Below, in pieces: positions 1 to 7,864 of a DNA stretch of 64,000 bases (position 1 is its first letter; every line of letters starts with the position of its first letter). The stretch is taken from the NCBI GenBank assembly GCA_038534195.1, contig JBCAXE010000018.1, positions 3,748 through 67,747 of the forward strand, in the 5' to 3' direction. The position numbers and the translations under genes were made by a program. Source of the DNA: JAJFFW01 sp038534195 (lineage in GTDB: Bacteria > Pseudomonadota > Alphaproteobacteria > Caulobacterales > Parvularculaceae). Under the pieces are notes generated by a model. The model did no database searches, was not told where the DNA came from, and saw only the letters and a program-made list of their open reading frames with translations.

Positions 1-292
1 TGGCGACGAGGCCGATAAAGTTTCGGGACAACGCGCTGACGCCTGCTTTTTCCACAATCGCTGCCATGGCCGTTTCTTTTTCTTCCAGGCCGTAAACCGG
101 GCTTTTCAGGAAGTCGCGGAAATCAGCAGACCCGCCCATAAGGTCGCTCAGCGTTTTCAAATCGGCCTCAACGGCGTCAACAGCGCCAGCGTCCGACGCC
201 AGGTCGAACAGCGCTTCAGCGTAACGGCCGGCCGCGCCGGAAAGCGTAGGCGCTTCAGCGGCGCCGGTCATTGCGGATGCAGTATCGGACAT
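1..292 (-). CDS. atpH: F1Fo ATP synthase subunit delta (N-terminal part; gene runs off the window start)
   Basis: Translating the minus strand from ATG at 292 gives 97 codons open to the window edge. After a ~20-residue lead the protein reads GRYAEALFDLA, then DFRDFLKSPV near residue 57 and a KAGVSALSRNFIGLVA stretch near 82, the usual N-terminal signature of the delta/OSCP subunit. This subunit is the stator link between F1 alpha/beta and the Fo b subunit at the inner face of the cytoplasmic membrane. Start of an atp operon that would continue with atpA to the left is inferred from family gene order. priA upstream on the same strand is the common alphaproteobacterial arrangement. The last ~80 residues lie outside the window. 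Confidence 0.93.
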   Translation of the reverse strand, partial: MSDTASAMTGAAEAPTLSGAAGRYAEALFDLASDAGAVDAVEADLKTLSDLMGGSADFRDFLKSPVYGLEEKETAMAAIVEKAGVSALSRNFIGLVA

Positions 293-499
293 GATGTGGG
301 CGACGAGATCCCATAGCAGACGGCGCCGTCACGCTAAGACGCCTTAAGTTTTTGAAATACCGACTATTTTCGGAAGCGAATTACGAATCAGAGATCGCTT
401 CCGCACGTGAATTTCGCGCGGGATAACACGGGCCCCGCCGCGACGCAATAACGCGATGTGCGGCGGAATGGCGTTAATTCGCGCCGCCCGTAAAACGCC

Positions 500-1054
500 T
501 CAAAAGCCGACGCCGATCCGGACGCCGAGCTGGTCGAGGCCGTTGTTCGGCCGACACAGGGTCCCGTTCGAAATATGGCTCCAGTGCGCCGCCGCGTTGA
601 TCCGATCGGTCAAGCGCACGCCCGCATTGAGGCCCACCTTGATAAGGACTCGGCAACCGAAAAAGATCGTGTCCCCGCGGGCCGCAAGGAAAGGGTCGCC
701 GCCGTCGTTGAGCGTCCCGTCATGGACTGCGCCGCCGACGGCGCCGGAGACAAAATATTTGGAGAAATCGTAGCGCCATTCGAGGGCCGCATAGGCGTGG
801 TTCGTGCCGTCTGAGTCCGTAGCAAGCGTGCCGCCGATAAGCGGCCGCGGCGCGCCGATGATGCGCAGGAAACCTGGCGAGCGAAACGCCGCCTCAAAAT
901 TAATCCCCACACCCTGTTCATTATCAGGCGAATACCCGCAACAGCTTTGCGCAAGAACACCGACGCGGGCTTCATCGATGACGCTTTCCGCATGGGCGCC
1001 AGTCCAGTCTGCGACGGCGAACAATACCCCCCATAAAAACGCTACGCAACGCAT
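500..1054 (-). CDS. pagL: PagL-type lipid A 3-O-deacylase (acyloxyacyl hydrolase family)
   Basis: 184 aa with a signal peptide ending near residue 22 (AHA). PagL enzymes are eight-stranded outer-membrane barrels that remove the 3-O acyl chain of lipid A. The C-terminus has H160-I-S162-N followed by PNNGLD at 169-174, matching the PagL active-site stretch HxSN...PNxG(I/L)E. His and Ser of the known triad are present, but the Glu, which lies 14 residues after the His in the Pseudomonas enzyme as I recall it, is Asp174 here. The ATG at 1054 is preferred over an upstream TTG because a GGGGG-rich Shine-Dalgarno lies just before it and the signal peptide starts there. It stands alone between priA and atpH. 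Enzyme activity is inferred. Confidence 0.8.
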   Translation of the reverse strand: MRCVAFLWGVLFAVADWTGAHAESVIDEARVGVLAQSCCGYSPDNEQGVGINFEAAFRSPGFLRIIGAPRPLIGGTLATDSDGTNHAYAALEWRYDFSKYFVSGAVGGAVHDGTLNDGGDPFLAARGDTIFFGCRVLIKVGLNAGVRLTDRINAAAHWSHISNGTLCRPNNGLDQLGVRIGVGF

Positions 1055-1105
1055 CGATGCCCCCTGCCATTTCAACCCTAAGGCTAATGATCATGCCTGC
1101 GCGCG

Positions 1106-3349
1106 TCACAAAAAAGAATAGGGGTCGATATCGACCGTTCGCCGCACGCCGCCGCGGATTTTCACCCGGCCGAGCCACGCGTCCATATATTTCTGGATGT
1201 GCACGTCCCGGCGCGCCTTCACCAGAAAACGGATGCGCATCTGGCCGCGCAAGCGATAGAACGGCGCCGGCGCCGGCCCCCAAACCTCAACGCCGTCGCC
1301 GTTTGGGATCGCGGCGCGATGCGCCTCGGCCATCGCCTGCAACGCTTTTTCGTCGGGACCTCGCAAAACAACCGCCGCAAGCCGCCCATAAGGCGGAAAG
1401 CCAAGCGCCATGCGGCCTTGCGCTTCCGCCGCCAGAAAATCATCGCGTTCGCCGCCGGCGAGCGCCTTCAACACCGGCGCGTCCGGTTGAAACGTCTGCA
1501 GGAGCGCACGCCCCGGCTTCTCGCCCCGTCCCGCGCGCCCCGCCACCTGGCTCAACAATTGGTAGGTGCGCTCCGCGGCGCGCAGATCGCCGCCGGCGAG
1601 CCCCATATCAGCGTCCACAACGCCCACAAGCGTGAGGTTTGGAAAATGGTGCCCCTTGGCGATGACCTGGGTCGCCACGAGAATGTCGATCTTGCCATCT
1701 CGCATGTCGCTCAACACAGCGCGCAGCTTCTGCGGCGTCTGCGCCGTATCAGAGGATAGAACGGCGAGCCGTGCGTTCGGCCAGGTGCGCGCCGCTTCCT
1801 CAGCCACCCGCTCCACGCCCGGCCCGCAGGCCGCCAGCGCTCCGACGGCGTTGCATTTGGGGCAAGCGTCGGGCTTCGGCATGGAAAAGCCCGTGTGGTG
1901 GCAAACAAGCTTATTCTCAAAGCGATGCTCGACAAGCCAGGTGTCGGAGTGCGGCGCCTTCATCCGGTGCCCGCACTTGCGGCAGATCGTGAGCGGTGCA
2001 TAACCGCGGCGATTGAGAAAGAGAACAGTTTGTTCTTTCCTGGCCAGCGTTTCGTTCACTGCACGGATCAACACCGGCGATAACCAACTGTCGCGCTCCG
2101 CCGGATCGCGCCGCATATCCACAAGAGAAACATCCGGCAAGCGCGCGCCGCCAAAACGCGCCGTCAGCCTTTCAAGGTGATAACGGCCCTGATCGACGTT
2201 GACGACAGTTTCGAGCGACGGCGTCGCCGAGGCCAAGATCACAGGAAAAACGCCGATCTTCCCCCGCGCCACCGCCATATCGCGGCCATGATAAATGACG
2301 CCGTCTTCCTGTTTGTAAGCGTTTTCATGCTCTTCATCGACAATGATAAGTTTTAGATTCTTATACGGAAGAAAGAGCGCCGAGCGCGCGCCCACGACAA
2401 TGCGGGCGTTCCCGTCCAGGACGCGCCGCCAAACGCGGCGGCGTTCGCCCAGCGACAGCTCTGAATGCCACGGCGCCGGGGCAGCATTGAAACGTTCTTC
2501 CACGCGCGCCAAAAAGGGCATCGTCAAGGCGATCTCCGGCAGCATAATGAGGATTTGCGCTGTCGGATCACGACGCAGCGCCGCGGCGGCGATTTCCAGA
2601 TAGACCTCGGTTTTGCCAGAGCCCGTCACACCGTCGAGCAGCATCGGCGCAGGCGCGCCCTCATTGAGCAGGGCGGCGCCAGCGGATGCAGCGGCGGCCT
2701 GTTCGGAAGACAAGGCGATCGCCGCGCCTTCCGCGTCAGGATCCGAAAACGGCGGGTCTGGATCGATATGTTCGGGCGTCAAGGCGCCTGCTTTAATCAG
2801 CCCCCGGATGACGCCGTCGCCGACCCCGGCCTTCTCGCTGAGCGCCCGCACGCTCATGCAATCGCCGCCGAGGACCTTGAGCGCTTTTTCGCGCTTGGGC
2901 GTTATTTTTGCCAGCGGCGTCTTCGAGCGGCGATAGGCGGTGATCGGTTTTTTCAGGGCCAGTCCGTCGCCCGACCGCATCAACAGCCGCAACACGGCGC
3001 CGAGGGGAAACATCGTGTAGCCGCTGACCCAATCGATAAACGCCATCGATTGGGCCGAAAGCGGCGGCGCTTGAACAATTTCGCCGATCTTCTTCAGTTT
3101 GGCGGGATCGATGTCGTCGCCGGATTGATCGTCCCCGGCGCGCCAGACAACGCCGTAGATTTCGCGCGGGCCGAACGGCGCGCGCACCCAGGCCCCGGAA
3201 ACGAGCCGTTGGCCGGAGGGCGCGAGATAATCATAGGCTTTCGAAAGTGGGAGCGGAAACAAGACTTTGACGATGTCGCCGCGTTCCTCCGCCTGAGATA
3301 GCGAAGTTGGGGAAGAATGAATCGCCCCTTCAACGCTATTCGTGGTCAT
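1106..3349 (-). CDS. priA: Primosomal replication restart helicase PriA
   Basis: 747 aa from ATG at 3349; the frame stays open upstream, but that extension is unlike PriA and is antisense to the DUF1036 gene. PriA is the 3'-5' helicase that reloads the replisome at stalled forks. The N-terminal DNA-binding domain begins near residue 27, Walker A is DGVTGSGKTEVYL, the helicase II box DEEH follows, and the C-terminus has SQVAGRAGRG. The zinc-binding insert is degenerate: C456xxC459, C483, C496xxC499 remain, while the second CxxC (positions 465-468 read APHS) and one Cys of the CHHCG box (T486) are lost. I believe related alphaproteobacteria share this pattern but cannot check. Lies 52 bp upstream of the pagL-like start. 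Confidence 0.95.
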   Translation of the reverse strand: MTTNSVEGAIHSSPTSLSQAEERGDIVKVLFPLPLSKAYDYLAPSGQRLVSGAWVRAPFGPREIYGVVWRAGDDQSGDDIDPAKLKKIGEIVQAPPLSAQSMAFIDWVSGYTMFPLGAVLRLLMRSGDGLALKKPITAYRRSKTPLAKITPKREKALKVLGGDCMSVRALSEKAGVGDGVIRGLIKAGALTPEHIDPDPPFSDPDAEGAAIALSSEQAAAASAGAALLNEGAPAPMLLDGVTGSGKTEVYLEIAAAALRRDPTAQILIMLPEIALTMPFLARVEERFNAAPAPWHSELSLGERRRVWRRVLDGNARIVVGARSALFLPYKNLKLIIVDEEHENAYKQEDGVIYHGRDMAVARGKIGVFPVILASATPSLETVVNVDQGRYHLERLTARFGGARLPDVSLVDMRRDPAERDSWLSPVLIRAVNETLARKEQTVLFLNRRGYAPLTICRKCGHRMKAPHSDTWLVEHRFENKLVCHHTGFSMPKPDACPKCNAVGALAACGPGVERVAEEAARTWPNARLAVLSSDTAQTPQKLRAVLSDMRDGKIDILVATQVIAKGHHFPNLTLVGVVDADMGLAGGDLRAAERTYQLLSQVAGRAGRGEKPGRALLQTFQPDAPVLKALAGGERDDFLAAEAQGRMALGFPPYGRLAAVVLRGPDEKALQAMAEAHRAAIPNGDGVEVWGPAPAPFYRLRGQMRIRFLVKARRDVHIQKYMDAWLGRVKIRGGVRRTVDIDPYSFL

Positions 3350-3421
3350 CGAATGCTTGATCCGGACGTCAGTTTCGGCTGAATTGTCACGATTGTTTGA
3401 GATAGGGTCAGTCTGGACGCC

Positions 3422-4447
3422 ATGCGTATTCTTCCAACAATTTTTTTCGCCGCTTTTGCTTTCGTCAGCGTAATGGGCGGCGATGCGGAGGCGAAATACA
3501 GCCTTTGCAACAAAACGAGTTATACGCTCTCCGCAGCGATTGGCTATGTGGACTCCGAGAGGCTCGCCACACGCGGATGGTGGCGCCTGCGCCCCGGCCA
3601 ATGCAAAGTGGTTTTGACCGAGCAGACAAATCCGGGCCGCTATTTTGTCTACGCAGAGGGCATTCCAGGCCATAAAGGGCCTTTGCGCACCTGGTCCGGC
3701 GAAACGCCGCTTTGCGTTGAGAACAGCGGGTTCTTCAATCTCAGAAATCAGGAAGTGTGCCGGGACAATCCGTCGGCGCAGCGCAGTTTCTTCGACGTGG
3801 AAGTGACCCCGGCGGCGGGGGGCAACTGGCAGACTGACTTCGCCGAAGCCTCGAACTTCACTGTCTACAGCGCGGAGGTCGCCGGCGTGCAGCGCCTGCT
3901 GCGCGATATCGGCAGCAATATTAAGCGCATTGACGGCTCGCTTGGCCGTGAGACGCGCGCTGTTTTGACAAGCTACCGGAAGAGAAAAGGTCTTGGCGAC
4001 GGCGCCGCCATTGACGATCAACTGATCGACGCGCTGATCGAAGAAGCGAATGCGCGCGACTCCAAACTGGGCTTCTTTTTCTGCAATAAAACGGACGCGC
4101 CCGTCTGGAGCGCGGTCGCAACGCCGAAAGGCGAGGACGCTTATCAATCAAAGGGCTGGTGGCGCCTTGAAGCCGGCGACTGCAGCAAGATCATAAAAGG
4201 CGAATTAGAGCACGATCATTACTACGTATACGGCCTGATCGAAGACACGCGCGGAACCGAGCGACGCCTCGCGGGCGGCGACAAGAAGCTCTGCGTCAAT
4301 CCAGTGAAATTCGACGTCGCCAATGATGCGCCCTGCGTGGACAAAGATCTCGAGGAGGCCGTTTTCAAACGCCTCGAAGTGGGGGGATCGCCATCCGCAA
4401 CGTTTGACTTCGAGCCGGCGATGTTTGTCGCGCCGCCGACGCAATAA
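3422..4447 (+). CDS. Exported protein with two DUF1036 domains
   Basis: 341 aa with a cleavable signal peptide (residues 1-24, ending AEA). Two copies of a Cys-containing module can be seen: one starts at CNKTSYTLSAAIGY (~29), the other at CNKTDAPVWSA (~221). Each continues with GWWRL, then a glycine-poor YFVYAEG/YYVYGLI strand and a late Cys (LCVENS, LCVNPV), as in DUF1036. Between them (~145-205) is a helical stretch with LGRETRAVLTSYRKRKGLG, reminiscent of a peptidoglycan-binding-like fold; this part is tentative. No enzyme activity is known for DUF1036. The paired Cys in each module suggest periplasmic disulfides. The gene is divergent from priA (72 bp) and sits 16 bp before the next plus-strand gene, so co-transcription is possible. 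Confidence 0.8.
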   Translation: MRILPTIFFAAFAFVSVMGGDAEAKYSLCNKTSYTLSAAIGYVDSERLATRGWWRLRPGQCKVVLTEQTNPGRYFVYAEGIPGHKGPLRTWSGETPLCVENSGFFNLRNQEVCRDNPSAQRSFFDVEVTPAAGGNWQTDFAEASNFTVYSAEVAGVQRLLRDIGSNIKRIDGSLGRETRAVLTSYRKRKGLGDGAAIDDQLIDALIEEANARDSKLGFFFCNKTDAPVWSAVATPKGEDAYQSKGWWRLEAGDCSKIIKGELEHDHYYVYGLIEDTRGTERRLAGGDKKLCVNPVKFDVANDAPCVDKDLEEAVFKRLEVGGSPSATFDFEPAMFVAPPTQ

Positions 4448-4463
4448 GCCGGCCACGCTCCTG

Positions 4464-5186
4464 ATGAATTCTCGCCCCGATTTCAACCATGTGTCCACAT
4501 GGGTTTTCGACCTCGACAACACGCTCTACCCGGCGCATTGCAATTTGTTCACACAGATCGATGCGCGCATGGCCTCCTTCATCGAGACGCTTTTAGGCTT
4601 GCCGAAGACGCAAGCGCGCCGCCTGCAAAAAGATTATTATGTGCGCTACGGGACAACGATGAGCGGGCTCATGCGCGAGCACGGCGTTAAGCCGCACGAT
4701 TTCATGGATTATGTCCACGATATCGACTTGTCGGCGATTGACGAAGACGCGGTCCTTTCACAAACCATCAGCGCATTGCCTGGCGAGAAATACATTTTCA
4801 CGAACGGGTCGGTGAAACACGCTGAGAATGTCACGCGCAAACTCGGGATCGATGGGCTTTTCGACGGCGTCTTCGACATCGCCGCGGCGGATTACACGCC
4901 GAAACCGCACCGCGTCACTTATGACCGCTTCCTCGACAAGCATGGGCTCGAGCCGTCTTGCGCGGCGATGTTTGAAGATATTGCGCAAAATCTTGAGGCG
5001 GCGCATGCGCTCGGCATGACCACGGTGCTCGTGGCGTCGGATGCGGCGTGGCTTGACGATGAACCAGCGGAAAAACGGCCCGCCGCCGCAAGCGACCAAC
5101 ATGACCATGTTCATCATGTTACGCCAGACCTGCGCGGCTTTCTCGGGTCAATCGAGACGAGCGCCGCGCTTGCGGCGAGCGCTTAA
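4464..5186 (+). CDS. Pyrimidine 5'-nucleotidase, HAD superfamily
   Basis: 240 aa from ATG 4464; the longer open frame only overlaps the previous gene. HAD motif I is FDLDNTLYP (D16, D18), motif II is FTNGS, and motif IV is FEDIAQN. This set with the DLDNTLYP signature is the pyrimidine 5'-nucleotidase/SDT1-like subfamily (TIGR01993), which dephosphorylates UMP/CMP-type nucleotides in the cytoplasm. The C-terminus carries a His-rich tail (DQHDHVHHV) of unknown meaning. It is followed after 20 bp by dapD, an arrangement I recall from several alphaproteobacteria, but there is no metabolic link I can state. Substrate is inferred from subfamily only. Confidence 0.87.
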   Translation: MNSRPDFNHVSTWVFDLDNTLYPAHCNLFTQIDARMASFIETLLGLPKTQARRLQKDYYVRYGTTMSGLMREHGVKPHDFMDYVHDIDLSAIDEDAVLSQTISALPGEKYIFTNGSVKHAENVTRKLGIDGLFDGVFDIAAADYTPKPHRVTYDRFLDKHGLEPSCAAMFEDIAQNLEAAHALGMTTVLVASDAAWLDDEPAEKRPAAASDQHDHVHHVTPDLRGFLGSIETSAALAASA

Positions 5187-5206
5187 GAAATATCGGAGAC
5201 AAACGC

Positions 5207-6034
5207 ATGAGCGACCATACCGGTCTGGAAGAGATCATTAACGCCGCATGGGAAACGCGCGACACGATCAGCGCCGCTACCCATGGCGATGTCAGGGACG
5301 CCGTCGCAAAAGCGTTAGCAACGCTAGACGACGGTTCCGCGCGCGTGGCGGAAAAATCCGGCAATAATGACTGGACGGTCAATCAGTGGCTGAAAAAGGC
5401 AGTTCTTCTATCCTTTCGCTTGAATGACAATCGCCTGATGGGCGCGGCGCCGGGTCCCTGGTTCGATAAGGTCGACACGAAATTCTCTCAGTGGTCGGAA
5501 GAAGATTTCCGGCAAGCGGGATTTCGCGCCGTGCCGCCGGCGACAGTCCGCAGCGGCGCTCATATTGCGTCTTCGGCGGTGCTCATGCCCTGCTACGTCA
5601 ATATCGGCGCTTATGTGGGAGAAGGCGCCATGATCGATACATGGGCGACGGTCGGCTCATGCGCGCAAATCGGCGCCCACTGTCATATCTCGGGGGGGGT
5701 CGGCATCGGCGGCGTATTGGAACCGTTGCAGGCGAACCCTGTGATCATCGAGGACAATTGCTTTATTGGCGCCCGGTCGGAAGTGGCCGAAGGCGTGATC
5801 GTGCGCGAGGGCGCCGTCCTTTCCATGGGCGTCTTCCTCGGCGCGTCCACAAAGATCATTGACCGCGCCACTGGCGAGGTGCGCTATGGCGAAGTCCCGC
5901 CCTATGCGGTTGTGGTTCCGGGAAGCCTGCCTTCAGAGAAAGGCGGTCCCAATCTTTATTGCGCTGTGATCGTGAAACAGGTTGATGAACGCACGCGATC
6001 GAAAACGTCCGTCAACGAACTCTTGCGCGACTGA
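5207..6034 (+). CDS. dapD: 2,3,4,5-tetrahydropyridine-2,6-dicarboxylate N-succinyltransferase
   Basis: 275 aa, the normal DapD length. The enzyme succinylates tetrahydrodipicolinate in the succinylase branch of lysine and meso-diaminopimelate synthesis. The N-terminal helical part is followed from ~100 by a left-handed beta-helix with isoleucine/valine hexapeptides (SSAVLMPCYVNIGAYVGEGAMIDTW-type repeats), then the characteristic GGVGIGGVLEP loop and an ENCFIGARSEV segment. A GGAG Shine-Dalgarno precedes ATG 5207. An eight-G homopolymer (5692-5699) encodes part of the SGGVGIGG loop; the frame is intact here. No dapE is next to it in this window. Confidence 0.97.
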   Translation: MSDHTGLEEIINAAWETRDTISAATHGDVRDAVAKALATLDDGSARVAEKSGNNDWTVNQWLKKAVLLSFRLNDNRLMGAAPGPWFDKVDTKFSQWSEEDFRQAGFRAVPPATVRSGAHIASSAVLMPCYVNIGAYVGEGAMIDTWATVGSCAQIGAHCHISGGVGIGGVLEPLQANPVIIEDNCFIGARSEVAEGVIVREGAVLSMGVFLGASTKIIDRATGEVRYGEVPPYAVVVPGSLPSEKGGPNLYCAVIVKQVDERTRSKTSVNELLRD

Positions 6035-6037
6035 CGG

Positions 6038-6487
6038 TTACGCGCGCCGGGCGCGCTGCAAAGACATGCGCCACGCCGCAAAGCTTGCGAACATAAGCGT
6101 GGTCAACGCAACGAATTCCTCTATGACAATCCCGAACGACCAAAGACCGCCCGTCGCCGAGGTTGAGAAATAATAAGAGGCGGAAAGCGCCGCCGCCGAA
6201 AAGGCGTTCGCCGCGAATGCGCCCCCAAGAAAGAAAACCAATCTTTCAAGTCGCCAAAAGATGAGCGCATAGGCCGCGCCGTAACAGGCGATCGCGCTCA
6301 GATAGAATGCCAGAAGTTGCCAGACCTGCGCGGCGCTGTTCAAAGCGGTCAGGTCGGCGCCAAACCATAGGGGAAGTGACGCGACGCCGCTCAAGGCGAG
6401 TTTGAACATCGCGAACCCCAGCTTGATCGACCCCCAGAAAAATGCGTAAGCAGCGGCGCCGAAACGCAAAATTTCAACACTATTCAT
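6038..6487 (-). CDS. Four-helix membrane protein downstream of a PadR regulator
   Basis: 149 aa, about four hydrophobic helices (roughly 8-30, 43-62, 66-88 and 95-125) and a basic C-terminus (SLQRARRA). I do not recognise the family. ATG 6487 is chosen because the AAAGGA Shine-Dalgarno is ~8 nt upstream of it, while it directly abuts the in-frame ATG at 6496. It is the second gene of a minus-strand pair with the PadR-type regulator at 6657-6959. PadR regulators often control a neighbouring small membrane protein or transporter, so this is the likely target. The 170-bp gap contains a perfect 25-bp inverted repeat. It runs convergently into dapD with 3 bp between stop codons. Confidence 0.7.
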   Translation of the reverse strand: MNSVEILRFGAAAYAFFWGSIKLGFAMFKLALSGVASLPLWFGADLTALNSAAQVWQLLAFYLSAIACYGAAYALIFWRLERLVFFLGGAFAANAFSAAALSASYYFSTSATGGLWSFGIVIEEFVALTTLMFASFAAWRMSLQRARRA

Positions 6488-6579
6488 CACTTTCATCCTT
6501 TCGAATATAACCGCACCGATCCCGCCAACGGCGAAGCGCAAGGCTTCGGAAAATCGATCAATATACTGAATTTCACAAA

Positions 6580-6635
6580 TGATCGCCGCCGCCCATTCGC
6601 GCCGGTGTCTCGGCGCGAATGGGCGGCGGCGATCA
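6580..6635. repeat. Perfect 25-bp inverted repeat (6-nt loop)
   Basis: Arms 6580-6604 and 6611-6635 are exact reverse complements, separated by GTGTCT. The arm is very GC-rich with a GCCGCCGCCC core. There is no U-run on either strand, so it is not a standard intrinsic terminator. It sits between the PadR gene and the membrane-protein gene, inside what would be their shared minus-strand transcript. Possible roles are an attenuator or RNA-stability hairpin, or a REP-like/MITE-like repeat; I saw no second copy in the window. Confidence 0.9.
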
Positions 6636-6656
6636 CCAGATGTTTTCCGCGCCTGC

Positions 6657-6959
6657 TCATGCCCGCACCGTATCCACCGGCGCTATTTCTGATGCGGGTT
6701 CTGATTCCTGTGGAGAGGACGCAGCGAGCACCCTCCCCTCAGCAGTGAGCCTGTAAACATGACGGGCCGGTCGGCCCGGCGCAGCGGGCTCGCGCCATTC
6801 GGCTTCCAACAGACCCTGGTCGGTAAGGCGCATGAGCATCGGGTAAAGCGTGCCTGATTTAACGCCCGTTTCCCTGGAGATGTCATAGCCATAGCGCCAG
6901 AGGTCCGGCGCTGCGCTGAGCACCTCCAGAACGCACCGAGTCTGTTTTGAGATATTCAT
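6657..6959 (-). CDS. PadR-family transcriptional regulator
   Basis: 100 aa from ATG 6959 (MNISKQTRCVLEVL); an in-frame ATG at 6971 is the alternative. The winged-helix core is clear: LEVLSAAPDLWRYGYDIS, then GVKSGTLYPMLMRLTDQGLLEAEW and a wing with GRPARHVYRLTAEG. These match PadR proteins, which are dimeric repressors that often respond to small hydrophobic ligands or detergents. The C-terminal dimerisation helix is short and acidic, so this is a minimal PadR. The upstream region (6986-6994) and the region before the downstream membrane gene (6557-6565) carry the same 9-mer ATCAATATA in opposite orientation, a candidate operator element. Ligand unknown. Confidence 0.85.
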   Translation of the reverse strand: MNISKQTRCVLEVLSAAPDLWRYGYDISRETGVKSGTLYPMLMRLTDQGLLEAEWREPAAPGRPARHVYRLTAEGRVLAASSPQESEPASEIAPVDTVRA

Positions 6960-7077
6960 TCGTCGAGGCATTCATAAACTCTACATATATTGATTTAAAA
7001 AACAAGCCGTTCTTGCGCCGAAACACCTGCCTGCCCCGAAGCGAAAAATACCAATTTTAACAATGATTTACAGAAAT

Positions 7078-7136
7078 AAGCGAACGCTCACTTGACAATT
7101 GCGAGCCTCATCGCCAATTAAAGTGAGCGCTCACTT
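7078..7136 (+). promoter_or_regulatory. Promoter and two TetR-type operators for the tetR-plsC-MFS operon
   Basis: A perfect 16-bp palindrome AAGTGAGCGCTCACTT lies at 7121-7136. A second copy with two mismatches (AAGCGAACGCTCACTT) lies at 7078-7093, 43 bp upstream, about four helical turns. A -35-like TTGACA is at 7092-7097, overlapping the end of the first site, and an AT-rich -10 candidate is at 7116-7121, so both operators flank or overlap the promoter. Palindromes with a TGAGCGCTCA core are typical TetR-family operators. Autoregulation by the TetR protein encoded 100 bp downstream is inferred. Confidence 0.72.
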
Positions 7137-7235
7137 ACTTTTGTCACCTACCAGAAGGCGATGGCGGCGGGCGAAAGGGATTACGGTTAAGACGCCCCAG
7201 AGAAGAACATCGAAACACGAGACTAATCCGACGTC

Positions 7236-7850
7236 ATGATTGAGACCACACAAACCGAAACGCGCGGCGTCACAGCCGCGCCCGGCACCACCAAGGCGCG
7301 GATCGAGCGGGCGGCCCTTGGCCTTTTTGTGGAAAAGGGCGTCGCGGGCGCCACCACGCGCGAGATCGCCGGCGCAGCGGGCGTGTCAGAAGGCGCGCTC
7401 TATCGCTATTTCAAAAGCAAGGAAGCGATCGCCCAGCATCTCTTCGCCGCGATCCATGAAAAACTCGCGGGCCTCGTGCGCAACGCCGGAACCAGCGCTG
7501 AGGGGGTCGAAGCGCAGGCCGAAGCGGTGATTGACGCCTATTGCGGCGCCGCCGACGAGGACTGGACGCTCTTCACGTTTCACCTGCTCTCGATCGATCA
7601 TTTTCTACCGACGCCGCCCGGCCGCGACGATCCGGTGTCGGCGACGGAAGACATTATCGCCGCCGCCATTGACCGCGGTGAATTGCCGGCTTGCGACGCA
7701 CGCATTCTCGCCGCGATGGCGCTTGGCGTTGTTCTCCAGCCAGCGTTGCACAAAGCCTATGGCCGGCTCGACGCGCCGCTTAGCGCCTATGCGGATCAAT
7801 TCAAATCGGCAATTCGCGCCGTCTTGTCGTCAACCGCGCCGCGCCCGTAA
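7236..7850 (+). CDS. TetR-family transcriptional regulator
   Basis: 204 aa. The N-terminal helix-turn-helix domain is typical of TetR: ARIERAALGLFVEKGVAGATTREIA, then AAGVSEGALYRYFKSKEAI at ~48-66. The C-terminal ligand-binding domain (70-204) is all-helical and not assignable to a ligand. It is the first gene of an operon with an acyltransferase (14 bp downstream) and an MFS transporter, so the effector is plausibly a lipid, acyl-CoA or membrane-active compound. Two palindromic operators upstream suggest it represses its own operon. Confidence 0.92.
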   Translation: MIETTQTETRGVTAAPGTTKARIERAALGLFVEKGVAGATTREIAGAAGVSEGALYRYFKSKEAIAQHLFAAIHEKLAGLVRNAGTSAEGVEAQAEAVIDAYCGAADEDWTLFTFHLLSIDHFLPTPPGRDDPVSATEDIIAAAIDRGELPACDARILAAMALGVVLQPALHKAYGRLDAPLSAYADQFKSAIRAVLSSTAPRP

Positions 7851-7864
7851 CAGGAGTCTTAGTC

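Noticed and set aside
2465..3301. 278-codon plus-strand frame
   Set aside because: Lies entirely antisense within priA; arginine-rich shadow of a real gene.
3350..4147. Upstream extension of the priA frame by 266 codons
   Set aside because: The extension is antisense to the DUF1036 and does not resemble PriA; ATG 3349 gives the normal PriA length and N-terminus.
7057..7071. TTAA-N7-TTAC near-match upstream of tetR
   Set aside because: One mismatch in AT-rich sequence; the TetR operators explain the promoter better.
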